Shown here piece after piece: positions 49,026-58,049 of a stretch of DNA of 64,000 bases. This DNA comes from Schizochytrium sp. CCTCC M209059 (Eukaryota > Sar > Bigyra > Thraustochytrida > Thraustochytriidae), in NCBI GenBank assembly GCA_000818945.1, contig KN805455.1, positions 57,954 to 121,953 on the forward strand, given 5' to 3'. The notes below the pieces were generated by a model. That model saw nothing but the letters and a program-made list of their open reading frames with translations, ran no database searches and was not told where the DNA came from. The position numbers were made by a program, and so were the translations under genes. Position 1 is the stretch's first letter. The number at the start of each line of letters is the position of its first letter.

Positions 49026-50654
49026 ATGTTTGGCCGCTTTTCGCGTGGCGCGAAAAAGGACGCGCAAGAGGTTCAGGCCATTAGCGACAGCGAGCTGAGC
49101 TCCGAAGAGGATGAGGACTTGGGCGGCGGAACAGCGACTGGGGCCAAGCGCCGAAAGGACGATGATTCTAAACGCTCGAGGAAAAGCAGCACAACGAGCG
49201 AAAATCGCGCAAATCAGAAAACGACGACCCCGACGCATGGCAAGAAAAAGCGAGCCCGACAGGAAGCTGGAAACAGAGTGAGCAAACCCCGCATTACGAC
49301 CTCAGACAGCAGCGATGAAGAGTCCGAGGACGAACTGCTCAGTAATCAGAACGGCAGGACGCAAGGTCTCTTGCGAAAAAAGATCAAGACGCCAAAGGCA
49401 TCCTCAAAAGCGCCAAAGTCTCCTAAACCTCAGCGCAAACGACGGCTCTCCGCAACAACGGCAAAGGAGCAGCGGGCGCACGACATCAAAAACAAAGAGG
49501 AAGAAGAAGCACGGCGTCGTGAGGCAGCGTCGCGGCAGCTCATTACTGGCAAGGAGCTGGCAATTCGTCTCGACAAGCGCGACCTCGAGGGTCGCAATGT
49601 ATTGCAAGCCGGACAGGCCCGGGACTATGTCGCAGTTCCTGTGCTGGACGAGGCGCCTCTTCCAGTCTGCTCCAGTCTCGACGTGTACAGCACTGTGCCC
49701 GTGTACGAGCGTGGTTCGGAGGTGGACAACTGTCGTGGGCGTGTTCTGGTGCCGCAGCGCCATTCGCGCCATTTTGGCGCTGCGCGTGGGATGCGCTGGC
49801 GAGAGGAGGTTTTTGTCGAGGACGCGGTTGGCGGGCGGTTTCAACGCGTTCTGTATGACCTAGACGAGACGGGGCGACGGGTACGAACAAAGGGCCGGCG
49901 CGTCGCTGAGGAGGAGGTATCAGAGTATTCGCCGCAGCGTCTGCGCTCGCTCATGGACCAACTCGAGTACGTTTTGGAGGGCATTTTCATGGTGGGCCAA
50001 GGTCTTTTATCGGGTGGTTCTCTGTTCCAGCTCATTGTTGTCACACAGCTCAATGACGCAGAGACGCTTTTGAGCATCTATGGTCCGCTGGCCAGTGAGG
50101 TGCGGCGAATGTTCTTCTTTCTGAGCGTGTTCTCCTTTGTCGGCGTCTGTGACAAGTTGACAGCAGAGAGAAATCAGAAGCAGAACTGGGCAGAGCGCAG
50201 CCCGTCAGAACGCGTGGAGATGCTTGCATACTGGGCCATGTTCTCGTGTTGTCTGGTGACCTCGTTGCTGACCTGGCCGTACGTGGATGAGATCACCGCG
50301 GCGTTCGAGGCGTACACGAGCAGCGAATCGGGCACCTTTGTGGTCGCCTCGGACTTTGAGCAGACCACACGGACCTGGGAGCTCGCGATTTGCCTACGTT
50401 TCGGCTTCGCTGCTCTTGGCTGGCTGCTCGTGTGCAAGGACACGAACCGCGACCTTTTGCGCGGTCGCAAACGCTTTGCTAAGATTGATCAGTACGAGCG
50501 GGAGATCGAGGCCGGTCGCGAGCAGCTCGCGCGCTTCACGGGCAAGCAGCTCGACGGCGTCCCTCTTGACGACCTCGAGACGCTGCAGAGGACTTTGTCC
50601 ACGGGCCTCGAGGAGGTGCGTCTGCAGCTGCACATTCGTAGCACTCTCGCCTAG
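49026..50654 (+). CDS. TMEM237: TMEM237-like tetraspan protein (ciliary transition zone)
   Basis: The 542-residue protein has a long basic, Ser-rich disordered N-terminus (1-170) with acidic Ser clusters (SDSELSSEEDEDLG). A globular segment follows, then four hydrophobic helices between about 308 and 475: YVLEGIFMVGQGLLSGG, MFFFLSVFSFVGVCDKL, AYWAMFSCCLVTSLLTW and AICLRFGFAALGWLLVC. A coiled coil (about 485-540) closes it. The layout and the G-L-L-S-G / Y-x-x-L-A / F-x-x-x-x-x-F-x-x-x-D-K pattern match TMEM237, the JBTS14 transition-zone protein, as I remember the family. Its head-to-head position with DRC7 supports a ciliary role. A generic tetraspan protein remains possible, so the symbol is provisional. 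Confidence 0.68.
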   Translation: MFGRFSRGAKKDAQEVQAISDSELSSEEDEDLGGGTATGAKRRKDDDSKRSRKSSTTSENRANQKTTTPTHGKKKRARQEAGNRVSKPRITTSDSSDEESEDELLSNQNGRTQGLLRKKIKTPKASSKAPKSPKPQRKRRLSATTAKEQRAHDIKNKEEEEARRREAASRQLITGKELAIRLDKRDLEGRNVLQAGQARDYVAVPVLDEAPLPVCSSLDVYSTVPVYERGSEVDNCRGRVLVPQRHSRHFGAARGMRWREEVFVEDAVGGRFQRVLYDLDETGRRVRTKGRRVAEEEVSEYSPQRLRSLMDQLEYVLEGIFMVGQGLLSGGSLFQLIVVTQLNDAETLLSIYGPLASEVRRMFFFLSVFSFVGVCDKLTAERNQKQNWAERSPSERVEMLAYWAMFSCCLVTSLLTWPYVDEITAAFEAYTSSESGTFVVASDFEQTTRTWELAICLRFGFAALGWLLVCKDTNRDLLRGRKRFAKIDQYEREIEAGREQLARFTGKQLDGVPLDDLETLQRTLSTGLEEVRLQLHIRSTLA

Positions 50655-51742
50655 GTCTTTGCTCTTTGTGTGTTGCGTCTCGCTATCTCCTTTCGTGATC
50701 TGCATGACCGTCGGCCCCTGCTACACGACAGGGCGGACGCGATCTTGGCCTGCAGACGATGCCGTTTGTCCCCATCCCCAGCTCTTCTCTCGCCCTGACC
50801 CGTCACGACGGATCTTGTAACGACGCGCGTGAACGATTTTCGTCTCCCCTAGGTAGTCGTGGGCTATCAACTCAACCTTTCGCCCTTGTTTCCCCTCTCT
50901 TTCTTGACGCGGCACGTGCCGCGAAACGTCTGCGCTGCTCCCCTCCTTGCCGGCGCCAGTATGGGCGGGGGCACGCGGACCCGCGCCAACCGACCTGGGA
51001 GCGTCAACATCGAGCCACACCAGCCGCCGCGCCGCGCCACCACGCCGCGCCGCCGCGCCGGGCCGGGCTGAGCTGAGCTGGCCGCCGCTTCTTGAGGCCA
51101 ACGACGCCGCCGCCGCGAGCGCGCCGGGGCCGCTCGTCGTTGCAGACAGGGCCGGAGTAGAGAGTAGAGGAGTGCAGAGCGACAACGATAGTGACAGCGA
51201 CGGAGAGACAGCGATAGTGACATGGCGATAGTGACACAGCGATAGTTACAGCGAAACAGCCATCGCTCCTTCGCTCGGTCGCTCGGCCGCTCGCGCGTGT
51301 CGGCCGAGGCCGAGCGGACGCGGCGCCGGCAAGGAGGGGGCGAGCGCGAAGGCCTCTCTCTCGAGCAGCGGCGGTGGCTCGCGAGGCGGAGGCCCTCTGT
51401 GTGCTGTGTGTGCGCTATCGATCGATTGATTGAATCGGTTGACCGGGCGACGCCGGGTCGGTAGGTACTAGTAGGAGGCGCCGAGCCGAGCAAGGCGCGC
51501 TCGAGGTCGTCGCGGCAAACCCGTTTGCGGCGCACGACCTGGAGACCGAGGGAGGTATTCGCGTGCTGGGCAGGGAGAAGTGCTCGGTCGCTTGGCGGAA
51601 GCGCAGAGGCGGATTGCGGATTTTAGGCGCGCGGCAGCGGAGCTCGGGCCTGGGGGCGAGGACGAGGACGATGGAGACCGTGGAGTCGCTGCGACACATG
51701 ATTTGGCGCAAGTCGTTCCGCGCCAAGGGCGGAAGCCCGAGC
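50655..51742. other. Intergenic, ~1.1 kb; no gene supported
   Basis: This GC-rich spacer contains a short tandem repeat (gcgatagtgaca and variants) at 51183-51255 and ends in the 5' region of the oxidoreductase. An in-frame Met at 51671 could extend that gene. Confidence 0.55.
51183..51255 (+). repeat. ~14-bp degenerate repeat (gcgatagtgaca)
   Basis: Four to five units, gcgatagtgacat/ca, vary slightly. They are probably in the promoter or 5' UTR of the downstream oxidoreductase. Confidence 0.85.
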
Positions 51743-52744
51743 ATGCGCGGTCTCGTTTTCTTGAAGGAGGGGAAGGAGAGGAAGGTGGAGCTCATTGACG
51801 ACGTCAAGCTCCCGAAGCTGTCCACGACGCAGGTCCTTATCAAGGTCCATTACGCCGCGCTCAACAGCGTCGACCTCGTCAGCAAGGCCCCCTCCGAACC
51901 CGTGGGCGTCGAATTTGTCGGCGTCATCGAGAAGCTCGGGTGGGTTGGAGGCGACAAGGTCCACATGTTCCCGTTCGCCATCGGCCAGGTCGTCTTTGGC
52001 ATGTGCGAGTCTGGCGCCTTGTCCGAGTTCGTGTGCGGGGACGCCGACAAAATCTCGTACCGCCCGGACGGCATGGCCGACGAGCAAGCCGCCGCCTTTA
52101 GCGTGAGCGGACTCACCGCGCACCAAGGCTTGAAGTTCAACAAGTTTGACAAGGGCCAGACAATCATGGTCATTGGCGCCTCGAATGCAACGGGAGGCAT
52201 GTTCGCCCGCCAGGCCCGTCTCCTGGGCGCGGAGAAGGTCATCCTCGCCGACTACGGGAACAAGCTTGAGGCCCTTGAGATCATCGACGCCGACGCTCTC
52301 GTGAATCTCGATGAGCAAACTTTGGCTGATGTCGTGGCCGAGGGCGAGTGCAATCTCATCGTGGATGCCATCTCGGATCCTCGGATCCCGCTCGAGGAGG
52401 GCCAGCTCTCCTTTGAGACTCAAAGCTACACTTTGCTGGCTCGTGGCGGCAAGTTTCTGCTCTTGAATGCAAACCCTCTCGACCAGCTGCGCAAGATTAT
52501 TGCAAACTCGATTGGCCTCAATGTGCAGCGTCGCGGCTTTGACACGGTTCTGCTGCAACCCAATGGTCTCGAGATCAAGCAGCTCGCGGAATGGTTTGAA
52601 GCGGGTCTGCTTGAACAAAGCATTGACTCTTCCATCGATTTCGAGGATACCGACGCCATCAATGAGGCTTACAAGCGTCTCCAAGCTAACGAGGAGTGCG
52701 GCAAAATTATTGTCAAGTTCCCGGGTACGGCACGTCTACACTGA
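51743..52744 (+). CDS. MDR-family quinone oxidoreductase-like protein
   Basis: Met at 51743 (MRGLVFL) gives 333 residues and begins at the first beta strand of the family. A Met at 51671 would add 24 residues that could be an organellar leader. The GroES-like N-terminal part (VLIKVHYAALNSVDLV, GVEFVGVI) is followed by a Rossmann NAD(P)-binding core (IMVIGASNATGGMFARQARLLGAEKVILADYG). The C-terminal ELAEWFEAG/IDSSIDFEDTDAINEAYKRL motif is characteristic. The zinc-ligand cysteines of alcohol dehydrogenases are absent, as expected for NADPH:quinone oxidoreductases. Cofactor Gly motif is GASNATGG rather than GAAGGVG. It likely reduces quinones or enals using NADPH; the exact substrate is unknown. 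Confidence 0.85.
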   Translation: MRGLVFLKEGKERKVELIDDVKLPKLSTTQVLIKVHYAALNSVDLVSKAPSEPVGVEFVGVIEKLGWVGGDKVHMFPFAIGQVVFGMCESGALSEFVCGDADKISYRPDGMADEQAAAFSVSGLTAHQGLKFNKFDKGQTIMVIGASNATGGMFARQARLLGAEKVILADYGNKLEALEIIDADALVNLDEQTLADVVAEGECNLIVDAISDPRIPLEEGQLSFETQSYTLLARGGKFLLLNANPLDQLRKIIANSIGLNVQRRGFDTVLLQPNGLEIKQLAEWFEAGLLEQSIDSSIDFEDTDAINEAYKRLQANEECGKIIVKFPGTARLH

Positions 52745-53494
52745 ACTTGATCCTATAAAGCTGAGCCTGCCGAGCCGAGGCATACAGGCAAAGAACTTCC
52801 ATGAACTCAAACCCTCTGTTGCGTTGCCACGCCTATAAGCACTCTGTGCCGCATCGACCGACGCCTCCTTTTCCTCTTTCTCTTCCTTTTTTTTTCTCTC
52901 TCTCTTTCTCCTTCTCACGTTGCTTTTCACAAAAAGATACTTTTACCATTCCTGGGCTGGGGTTCTGAACGGCCTAAGGCAGTCGCGTCGCGATGCCATA
53001 AATTGATCAAATGACCCGGGAAAATATTAGACTCACAGTCAAGACTTTTACAACTTTTTTCTATCACGTTTCACGTGATTTTTCGACATTACCTTGTACG
53101 CGCCATAGCAATTACTATTTGGCACAAAGCGCGACAAGAACAAGAGGGTATCCGCAATTCCAAAAGCTGATAAATTTGTTTAGAGTTCCAACATTTGGCG
53201 CGCAGGGTCTTTCGGAGAATCTGATGCAAGTCTCGGATTCTCAACCCTTGGGTTCCACACCATTTCGCAATGATTACTTGAAGCTTGTCACAGTTACAGA
53301 AAACATGTTTTGCCCTGATGTGCTAATGCTCCACGTTTGCCCTTTCAAGCAGCAAATCGATTCGTACGTTGAAATTTCTGAAGTGCGTTTTTCTGAAGTG
53401 CGTTTTTGCACGATCTTTATGTCGGGGGGGCGCTCCTGGTTTGTGCCCGTATTGGTCGTAAAGATTTGGACAAATTTGGACAAATTTGGGGCAA
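52745..53494. other. AT-rich intergenic stretch
   Basis: From about 52920 the GC content drops well below the surroundings. A duplicated 17-mer (ttctgaagtgcgttttt) lies at 53379-53411 and a tttggacaaa run at 53465-53489. A 177-codon frame (53011-53544) is present but resembles no protein. Confidence 0.6.
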
Positions 53495-53893
53495 TTGCGG
53501 CGTCTTTTGCATGGTCGCGTTCAACTGCGTCCATCTGCCAGTAGGACCAGCCAAGCCGTGGGCACAAGCCGACATGGACCAGCCGAGCCGGGGACACGAG
53601 CCAACATGGATCGTTCAACTGCGCATTCGCCTGAGGAGCGCAGGAACTGGATCCAGCCGCCATCCGATGACCTCGTTGCAAATTGCGTAAACAAATTCCT
53701 TTCATACACCCTTGATCCGAACAATCACCATTGCCATGCATGTGGTGTCTGCGGCGTTCTCTACAATCGTGATGGCATCGAAGAACTTATCGACTCGAGC
53801 AGTCCAGTGTTCGATCCGATCGAATCCAGTCCTGACGGGTGCGCGGAGGGGAGCAGAATCCTCACTAAATTCGCGTCTGGAAGATGCTCGTAG
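53486..53893 (+). pseudogene. Cys-rich fragment (CHACGVCG) of an unidentified element
   Basis: The frame ends NNHHCHACGVCGVLYNRDG... and stops at 53893. A paralogous segment at 54043-54177 keeps the same frame and stop position. The two copies share most residues, so the ancestral sequence encoded protein. Both lack a convincing start and a complete domain, so it is called a remnant. Confidence 0.4.
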
Positions 53894-54410
53894 TTCATAG
53901 CAAAGGAGTGGCTGGCGGACAAGTGCAAGTTTGCTAGCTGTGTGGGTATTGCGGCGTCTTTTGCACGGTTGCGTCGCCTATCTGCTAAAGGAAGCCTTTC
54001 GTTTATTCCGGGACCAGCCGAACCGAGCCCGGGGCACGAGCTCTTTACAATCGTGATGGCATCGCAGAACTTATTGACTCGAATAGTCCAGTGTTCCATT
54101 TGATCGAACTCGGCCCTGACGGGTGCGCTGAGGGAAGCAGAACCCTCACTTACTTCGCGTCCGGAAGATGCGTGTGTAGTTCATAGCAGAGGAGTGGCTG
54201 GCGGCCAAGTGCAAGCTTGCAAGCTGTGTAGCGCCGACATGCGCAAAGGAGATGTTCCGTGGCCAGTAACATGCTTTTTCGAGATGGGTCCTGGACCTAG
54301 GCGCATGCTCCAATAAAAGTTTGCAAGCTGTGAAGCGCCGACGTGGGCAAAGGAAATGTTCCGGTACCAAGCGTTTTCAAGGTAGACCCTGGACCTAGAC
54401 CCATGCTCCC
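53495..54410 (+). mobile_element. Decayed tandem repeat with coding remnants, probable mobile-element fragment
   Basis: Two related modules begin at 53495 and 53949 (attgcggcgtcttttgcac/t), each with ggaccagcc...cacgagc. Each then has ctctacaatcgtgatggc or ctctttacaatcgtgatgg, ending in gtagttcatagca and ctggcgg. The core of each encodes a similar peptide (LYNRDGIxELIDSxSPVF...PDGCAEGSR) to an in-frame stop, with amino-acid-level conservation. Upstream of the first copy is a CHACGVCG motif. A third, shorter pair (54218-54321, 54322-54410) repeats tgcaagctgtg...gcgccgac...cctggacctag...catgctcc with a period of about 104 bp. The zinc-like CxxCxxC and repeated occurrence suggest a transposon remnant; the family is not identified. 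Confidence 0.5.
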
Positions 54411-54682
54411 AGAGACTACGTTTGCAGAGGACCTACTGTTATCAAACTACCGGCTCGTGGCATGGGCTTGCAGAGTGCGCTTCTACTACAAGAACGTTTT
54501 CCATACGACCAGCTCTCCGGTTCATGTTTTATTGGCCCCATGGCGACCTCAATTGCGGGGAAAGATACTGAATATAACTAATCATTCACTAGTTCACTGT
54601 AGCTCAGACTGAAAACGCACTTCAGATCGCGGGGTCTTCAGCCCCGGCAGGGTATCCATGATCCAGTCAATTTTATGTTTAG
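54411..54682. other. Spacer without recognised features
   Basis: This 270-bp stretch before the phosphoesterase stop shows no repeat or reading frame of note. Confidence 0.6.
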
Positions 54683-56959
54683 CTATGGGTCACGTGTAAG
54701 CGTGATCTTTTCGAGAAGATAGGGGTGTATTTCATCAGAAATGAATCGCGGGCCCTGATCATTAGGATTCAGCGTCCACTGCTTGGGCGTCTTGTCCGTG
54801 ACAATTGTGTAGATGTCAAGGGCGCCATCCTCACGAATGGCAATACGAAGGAACCCCTTAAAGTCCTCAATCTGAATCAAACTGAGCGCCTCATTATAGT
54901 GCCACGAGAACCAGCTGACTGCCAATGCAAAATACACGGTCGTAATAAGACCGCCAAGCACAAAGCCAATCATGTACATGATTATGTTTGTGACAACGCA
55001 GTATGCAAGAGTCGCAGGCCATGAAAGCTTAGCGGTTCCAACAATTGTGATCGCAGCGAGGTCTAGCAACGCCCGAGCCCAGAATGCCGAGCAACCTTGC
55101 AAACCGACGTGCAGCACAATGAGAACCAATGCAGACGCGTATGCTTGTAGCGAGCGCAGTTCATAGTTGGACGTGGTCAAAATCCAGGACATAATGAGAA
55201 AGATAACCACTGGGGGATAAAAGAAACCTGATGTGACTGCCGTGAACATGCTGCGTCGCAGCACAAAGACTTCGAAAGACGCAAATCCCGACGTGGCGAA
55301 GGCCTCGGCCGAGAATACGCTCGGATAAACACCAAAGAACATGCACATGTACGTAGCGGCAATATAGCGAAGATACACAAAATTGGAGGTCCGCCAAAAC
55401 ATGAATATCCACGTTTCGTCCCAGCGCCTCTGTGAGACTGATGGCGCAGGAAAATCGCAGCGCGTCTCCACCGCTCGACCGGGCCGGCTCAAGAGAGGGA
55501 GACGCTCGACGCGCGGAAAATGCGTTCCGTGATTGAAGGCGCCACCATGACCAGCTACGTAGAACTGACGAGCCGATGTCTCAACGCAGTTGATGGGCAG
55601 GGCACCGTCCTCGGTCCTGTTGCTTGCGAGCGAGAATGATCCGTCTTTGAGCTGCGCCTCTGCGTCCTGCGTTGCAATTGCGTCTCGAGGAGCACTCATG
55701 GTGCTGTCAAGACGCTCTGCTGGCTGCATTTCATAAGCGCGATCCTCATCGTCGACGGAGACCTCTTCCATTCGCCGGTAGTAGTGCAAGTCCCCGGCAA
55801 GGACGGCCCGCACACGGTCGCCAAGACTCTTGCGCCATTCACGGAGGTTGGGCATGGCGCGATAGCCGAGAGCAGCATTTTTGATCCACTCTGGCACGTG
55901 ATAGATCATGATGATGCGCTCGTTGACACCCAGCTCGATGCTGTCGAACCACTCGCGTTGATAATCATCAATGTCCTCTGGTTCGGGTCCAAGATCCACT
56001 ACAAAGAGGATCCAGTCTCGAGGAAGCCGGATTGCAAAGTATGATCCGTGTTGCGGAAGCTTCCAGCCTCCGATTGCATTGCGAGGCAAGAGATACTTGC
56101 GATAGCCAATGAGACCGTCAATGTATTCGTGGTTGCCAGCAGCAAGATACATGGACTCTCCACGACTCGCAGCTTCGGGGAATGCCCAGGCAAACGGCTG
56201 GGCAAATCGATGGTGGAAGTTTTCTTTTGTGAAGATCGGATAGCAGATATCTCCACCTTGAACCACGACTTGCGCACGAGGCAAGATCACCTTGGTGGGT
56301 GGCGCCCCAACAGCGCGTTCCTCGACCTCGATGCTGTCTTGAGCAAGCAGCGAGGCAACCAAGTAGCTCGAGTCAAAGCCATCGCCTGTATCTGCGAGAA
56401 AATCAAAGAAAAATCGGCCTTGGTCATCGAATTTGGCAGTCGTTCTTTCATCGTGAACTTGTGCCTGGGCACGGATGCTACCGAGTTGCCGTGCATCGGC
56501 GTCCGTCCATCCGAGTGCGGCCACCAAGCCTTCGTAGGCGTATTGCACCATGTATGTGTAGCCAAGCCACGCCACCATAGAGTGATGTCCTTGCGATTTT
56601 TTCCTTCGAGCTGCGTCAGGTATAAATGTCTCGACAAGGTAAACATAGGCACGTAGGAGAAGCGGCGATAGAATTGAGGCAAGACCAACAGCCCAGACCG
56701 CGTCCCCGTGGAGGCCCTTAAAGCCAATTGCCAAGAGACAGATGAAAACGGCGCAAATGCCACCGCATCGCAGCATTACAACTTTCCATTCGCTGCAGTT
56801 CGGGTTCATGACTTCGAGCCAAATGGGTCGATTTGCGTAGAGACTAGCAATCTCTTCCTCTGGCACCTTTCCCTCCTTCTCATGTGCTTTCTCATCTTCC
56901 TCCTTTTTGCCCATCGCGTCCGCAATCACCTGTACATTCAAATTATCCTGCTTGGTCAT
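54683..56959 (-). CDS. Membrane-bound calcineurin-like metallophosphoesterase
   Basis: The 758-residue protein has two N-terminal hydrophobic segments (about 60-110). A phosphoesterase domain follows with the metal motifs in order: FLADTGDGFDSSY (about 190), VVQGGDICYP (about 230), AAGNHEYIDG (about 272), MIYHVPEW (about 350), VLAGDLHYYRR (about 385) and a final AGHGGAFNHGTHF (about 465). These supply Asp, Asn and His ligands for a dinuclear centre. The C-terminal half holds about six further transmembrane segments. The fold is that of Ser/Thr phosphatase-like and nucleotide/phospholipid hydrolases, but with N- and C-terminal membrane parts it is not a classical phosphatase. Similar proteins occur in plants, slime moulds and stramenopiles without assigned substrate. 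It probably acts at an internal or plasma membrane. Confidence 0.88.
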   Translation of the reverse strand: MTKQDNLNVQVIADAMGKKEEDEKAHEKEGKVPEEEIASLYANRPIWLEVMNPNCSEWKVVMLRCGGICAVFICLLAIGFKGLHGDAVWAVGLASILSPLLLRAYVYLVETFIPDAARRKKSQGHHSMVAWLGYTYMVQYAYEGLVAALGWTDADARQLGSIRAQAQVHDERTTAKFDDQGRFFFDFLADTGDGFDSSYLVASLLAQDSIEVEERAVGAPPTKVILPRAQVVVQGGDICYPIFTKENFHHRFAQPFAWAFPEAASRGESMYLAAGNHEYIDGLIGYRKYLLPRNAIGGWKLPQHGSYFAIRLPRDWILFVVDLGPEPEDIDDYQREWFDSIELGVNERIIMIYHVPEWIKNAALGYRAMPNLREWRKSLGDRVRAVLAGDLHYYRRMEEVSVDDEDRAYEMQPAERLDSTMSAPRDAIATQDAEAQLKDGSFSLASNRTEDGALPINCVETSARQFYVAGHGGAFNHGTHFPRVERLPLLSRPGRAVETRCDFPAPSVSQRRWDETWIFMFWRTSNFVYLRYIAATYMCMFFGVYPSVFSAEAFATSGFASFEVFVLRRSMFTAVTSGFFYPPVVIFLIMSWILTTSNYELRSLQAYASALVLIVLHVGLQGCSAFWARALLDLAAITIVGTAKLSWPATLAYCVVTNIIMYMIGFVLGGLITTVYFALAVSWFSWHYNEALSLIQIEDFKGFLRIAIREDGALDIYTIVTDKTPKQWTLNPNDQGPRFISDEIHPYLLEKITLTRDP

Positions 56960-57735
56960 TGTCCTGGGCGCTCGCCCCTTGCTGCTTTTTGCAGTTTGCG
57001 GCCCTGCAGCAGTTTGTCTTCAAGTTCGCCGCGACGATGCTTTTTTATCCCCAGAGACTCTCTCGCTCCTCACCAGCCAGGGTCACCTGCTGCGTCTTCT
57101 TGCTCGGCCAACGACGTGGTGGATCTCTTTTTGCCTGCTTTCCGGGACTGGTGCGTCGTAGCGAAAAGGCAACGGCGAATCAACAGTGGAAGGAGTATTT
57201 TGATCACCACCTTTCCCCGTCTTCGTCACCTTGATCGCCGATCGAGGTTCCAGGACGAGGGCGCACGTTTTGCGTACCAGCACCGGAAGCACTTTACCGT
57301 AGAATGCCGACCAGTGCACCGCGTCCCGTGCGGGCTGCACTGAGATTCCGGCCCAGGGTCGCGAGGAGGGACCAAGCGGCACATCCCTTAGACGTGGCGC
57401 GTGCCTCCACGCAGAGACACGCGCGAGGCGACGAAGGAGGGGAGCCACCGCGCCACCGCGCCAAGGGCGGCATCGGCCGGAGATGCGCAGGAGTAGCGAC
57501 GCGAGAGGCGGAGCTCTGCAGGCCGTCCGAGGGGAGGGAGGGAGAGAGTGGGAAAGAGTGAGTGGGAATAGAAAAGGACGAGTCTCGAAAGGGGCCGCGC
57601 CGCGAGCTGGGTCGCAGGGAACGATGCGCGTCGGAAAAAAGGTCGCATGTAAAAGGAAAGGTCGCATGCATGTATGCTTGTTTGCTTGTTTGCTTGTTTG
57701 CTTGCTTGCATGAAAACGAAGAAATAACAGGAACA

Positions 57736-57831
57736 GAAGAAGAAGAAGAAGAAGAAGAAGAAGAAGAAGAAGAAGAAGAAGAAGAAGAAGAAGAAGAAGA
57801 AGAAGAAGAAGAAGAAGAAGAAGAAGAAGAA
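57736..57831 (+). repeat. (GAA)32 trinucleotide run
   Basis: Thirty-two uninterrupted GAA units occur in a spacer. Long GAA tracts can form triplex DNA and are length-unstable (established for the human FXN repeat). Confidence 0.96.
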
Positions 57832-57880
57832 AAGCAAAGCAAAGCAAAGCAAAGCAAAGCAAAGCAAAGCAAAGCAAAGC
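57831..57880 (+). repeat. (AAAGC)10 pentanucleotide run
   Basis: Ten perfect AAAGC units directly follow the GAA run. Confidence 0.96.
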
Positions 57881-58049
57881 AAAACAAAAGAAAGGTTCGA
57901 TTGATGATTCGATGGTCAAACAGCCCTTCGACTAGGAGTGGGAGCAAGGCCGCAGAGACTGTGTTCGCTATAGAATGAATGCTCGCGGCCCGGCGGCTGG
58001 GCTCGATCTAAAGGCCCGCCCTTTTGGTCGTTCAGGCCCTTTTGGCCGG

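Larger units (their letters stand above)
56960..58049. other. Intergenic, 1.1 kb, simple-sequence rich
   Basis: This is the upstream region of the phosphoesterase gene and the downstream region of the SerRS gene. It contains (GAA)32 and (AAAGC)10 back to back. Leu/Ser/Phe-homopolymer frames on the minus strand come from these repeats and are rejected. Confidence 0.7.

Noticed and set aside
53011..53544. 177-codon plus-strand frame in the AT-rich spacer
   Set aside because: No recognisable domain, and it runs into the repeat modules. Composition looks non-coding.
57083..57919. Minus-strand frames with Leu, Ser or Phe homopolymers
   Set aside because: Products of reading (GAA)32 and (AAAGC)10 on the opposite strand.
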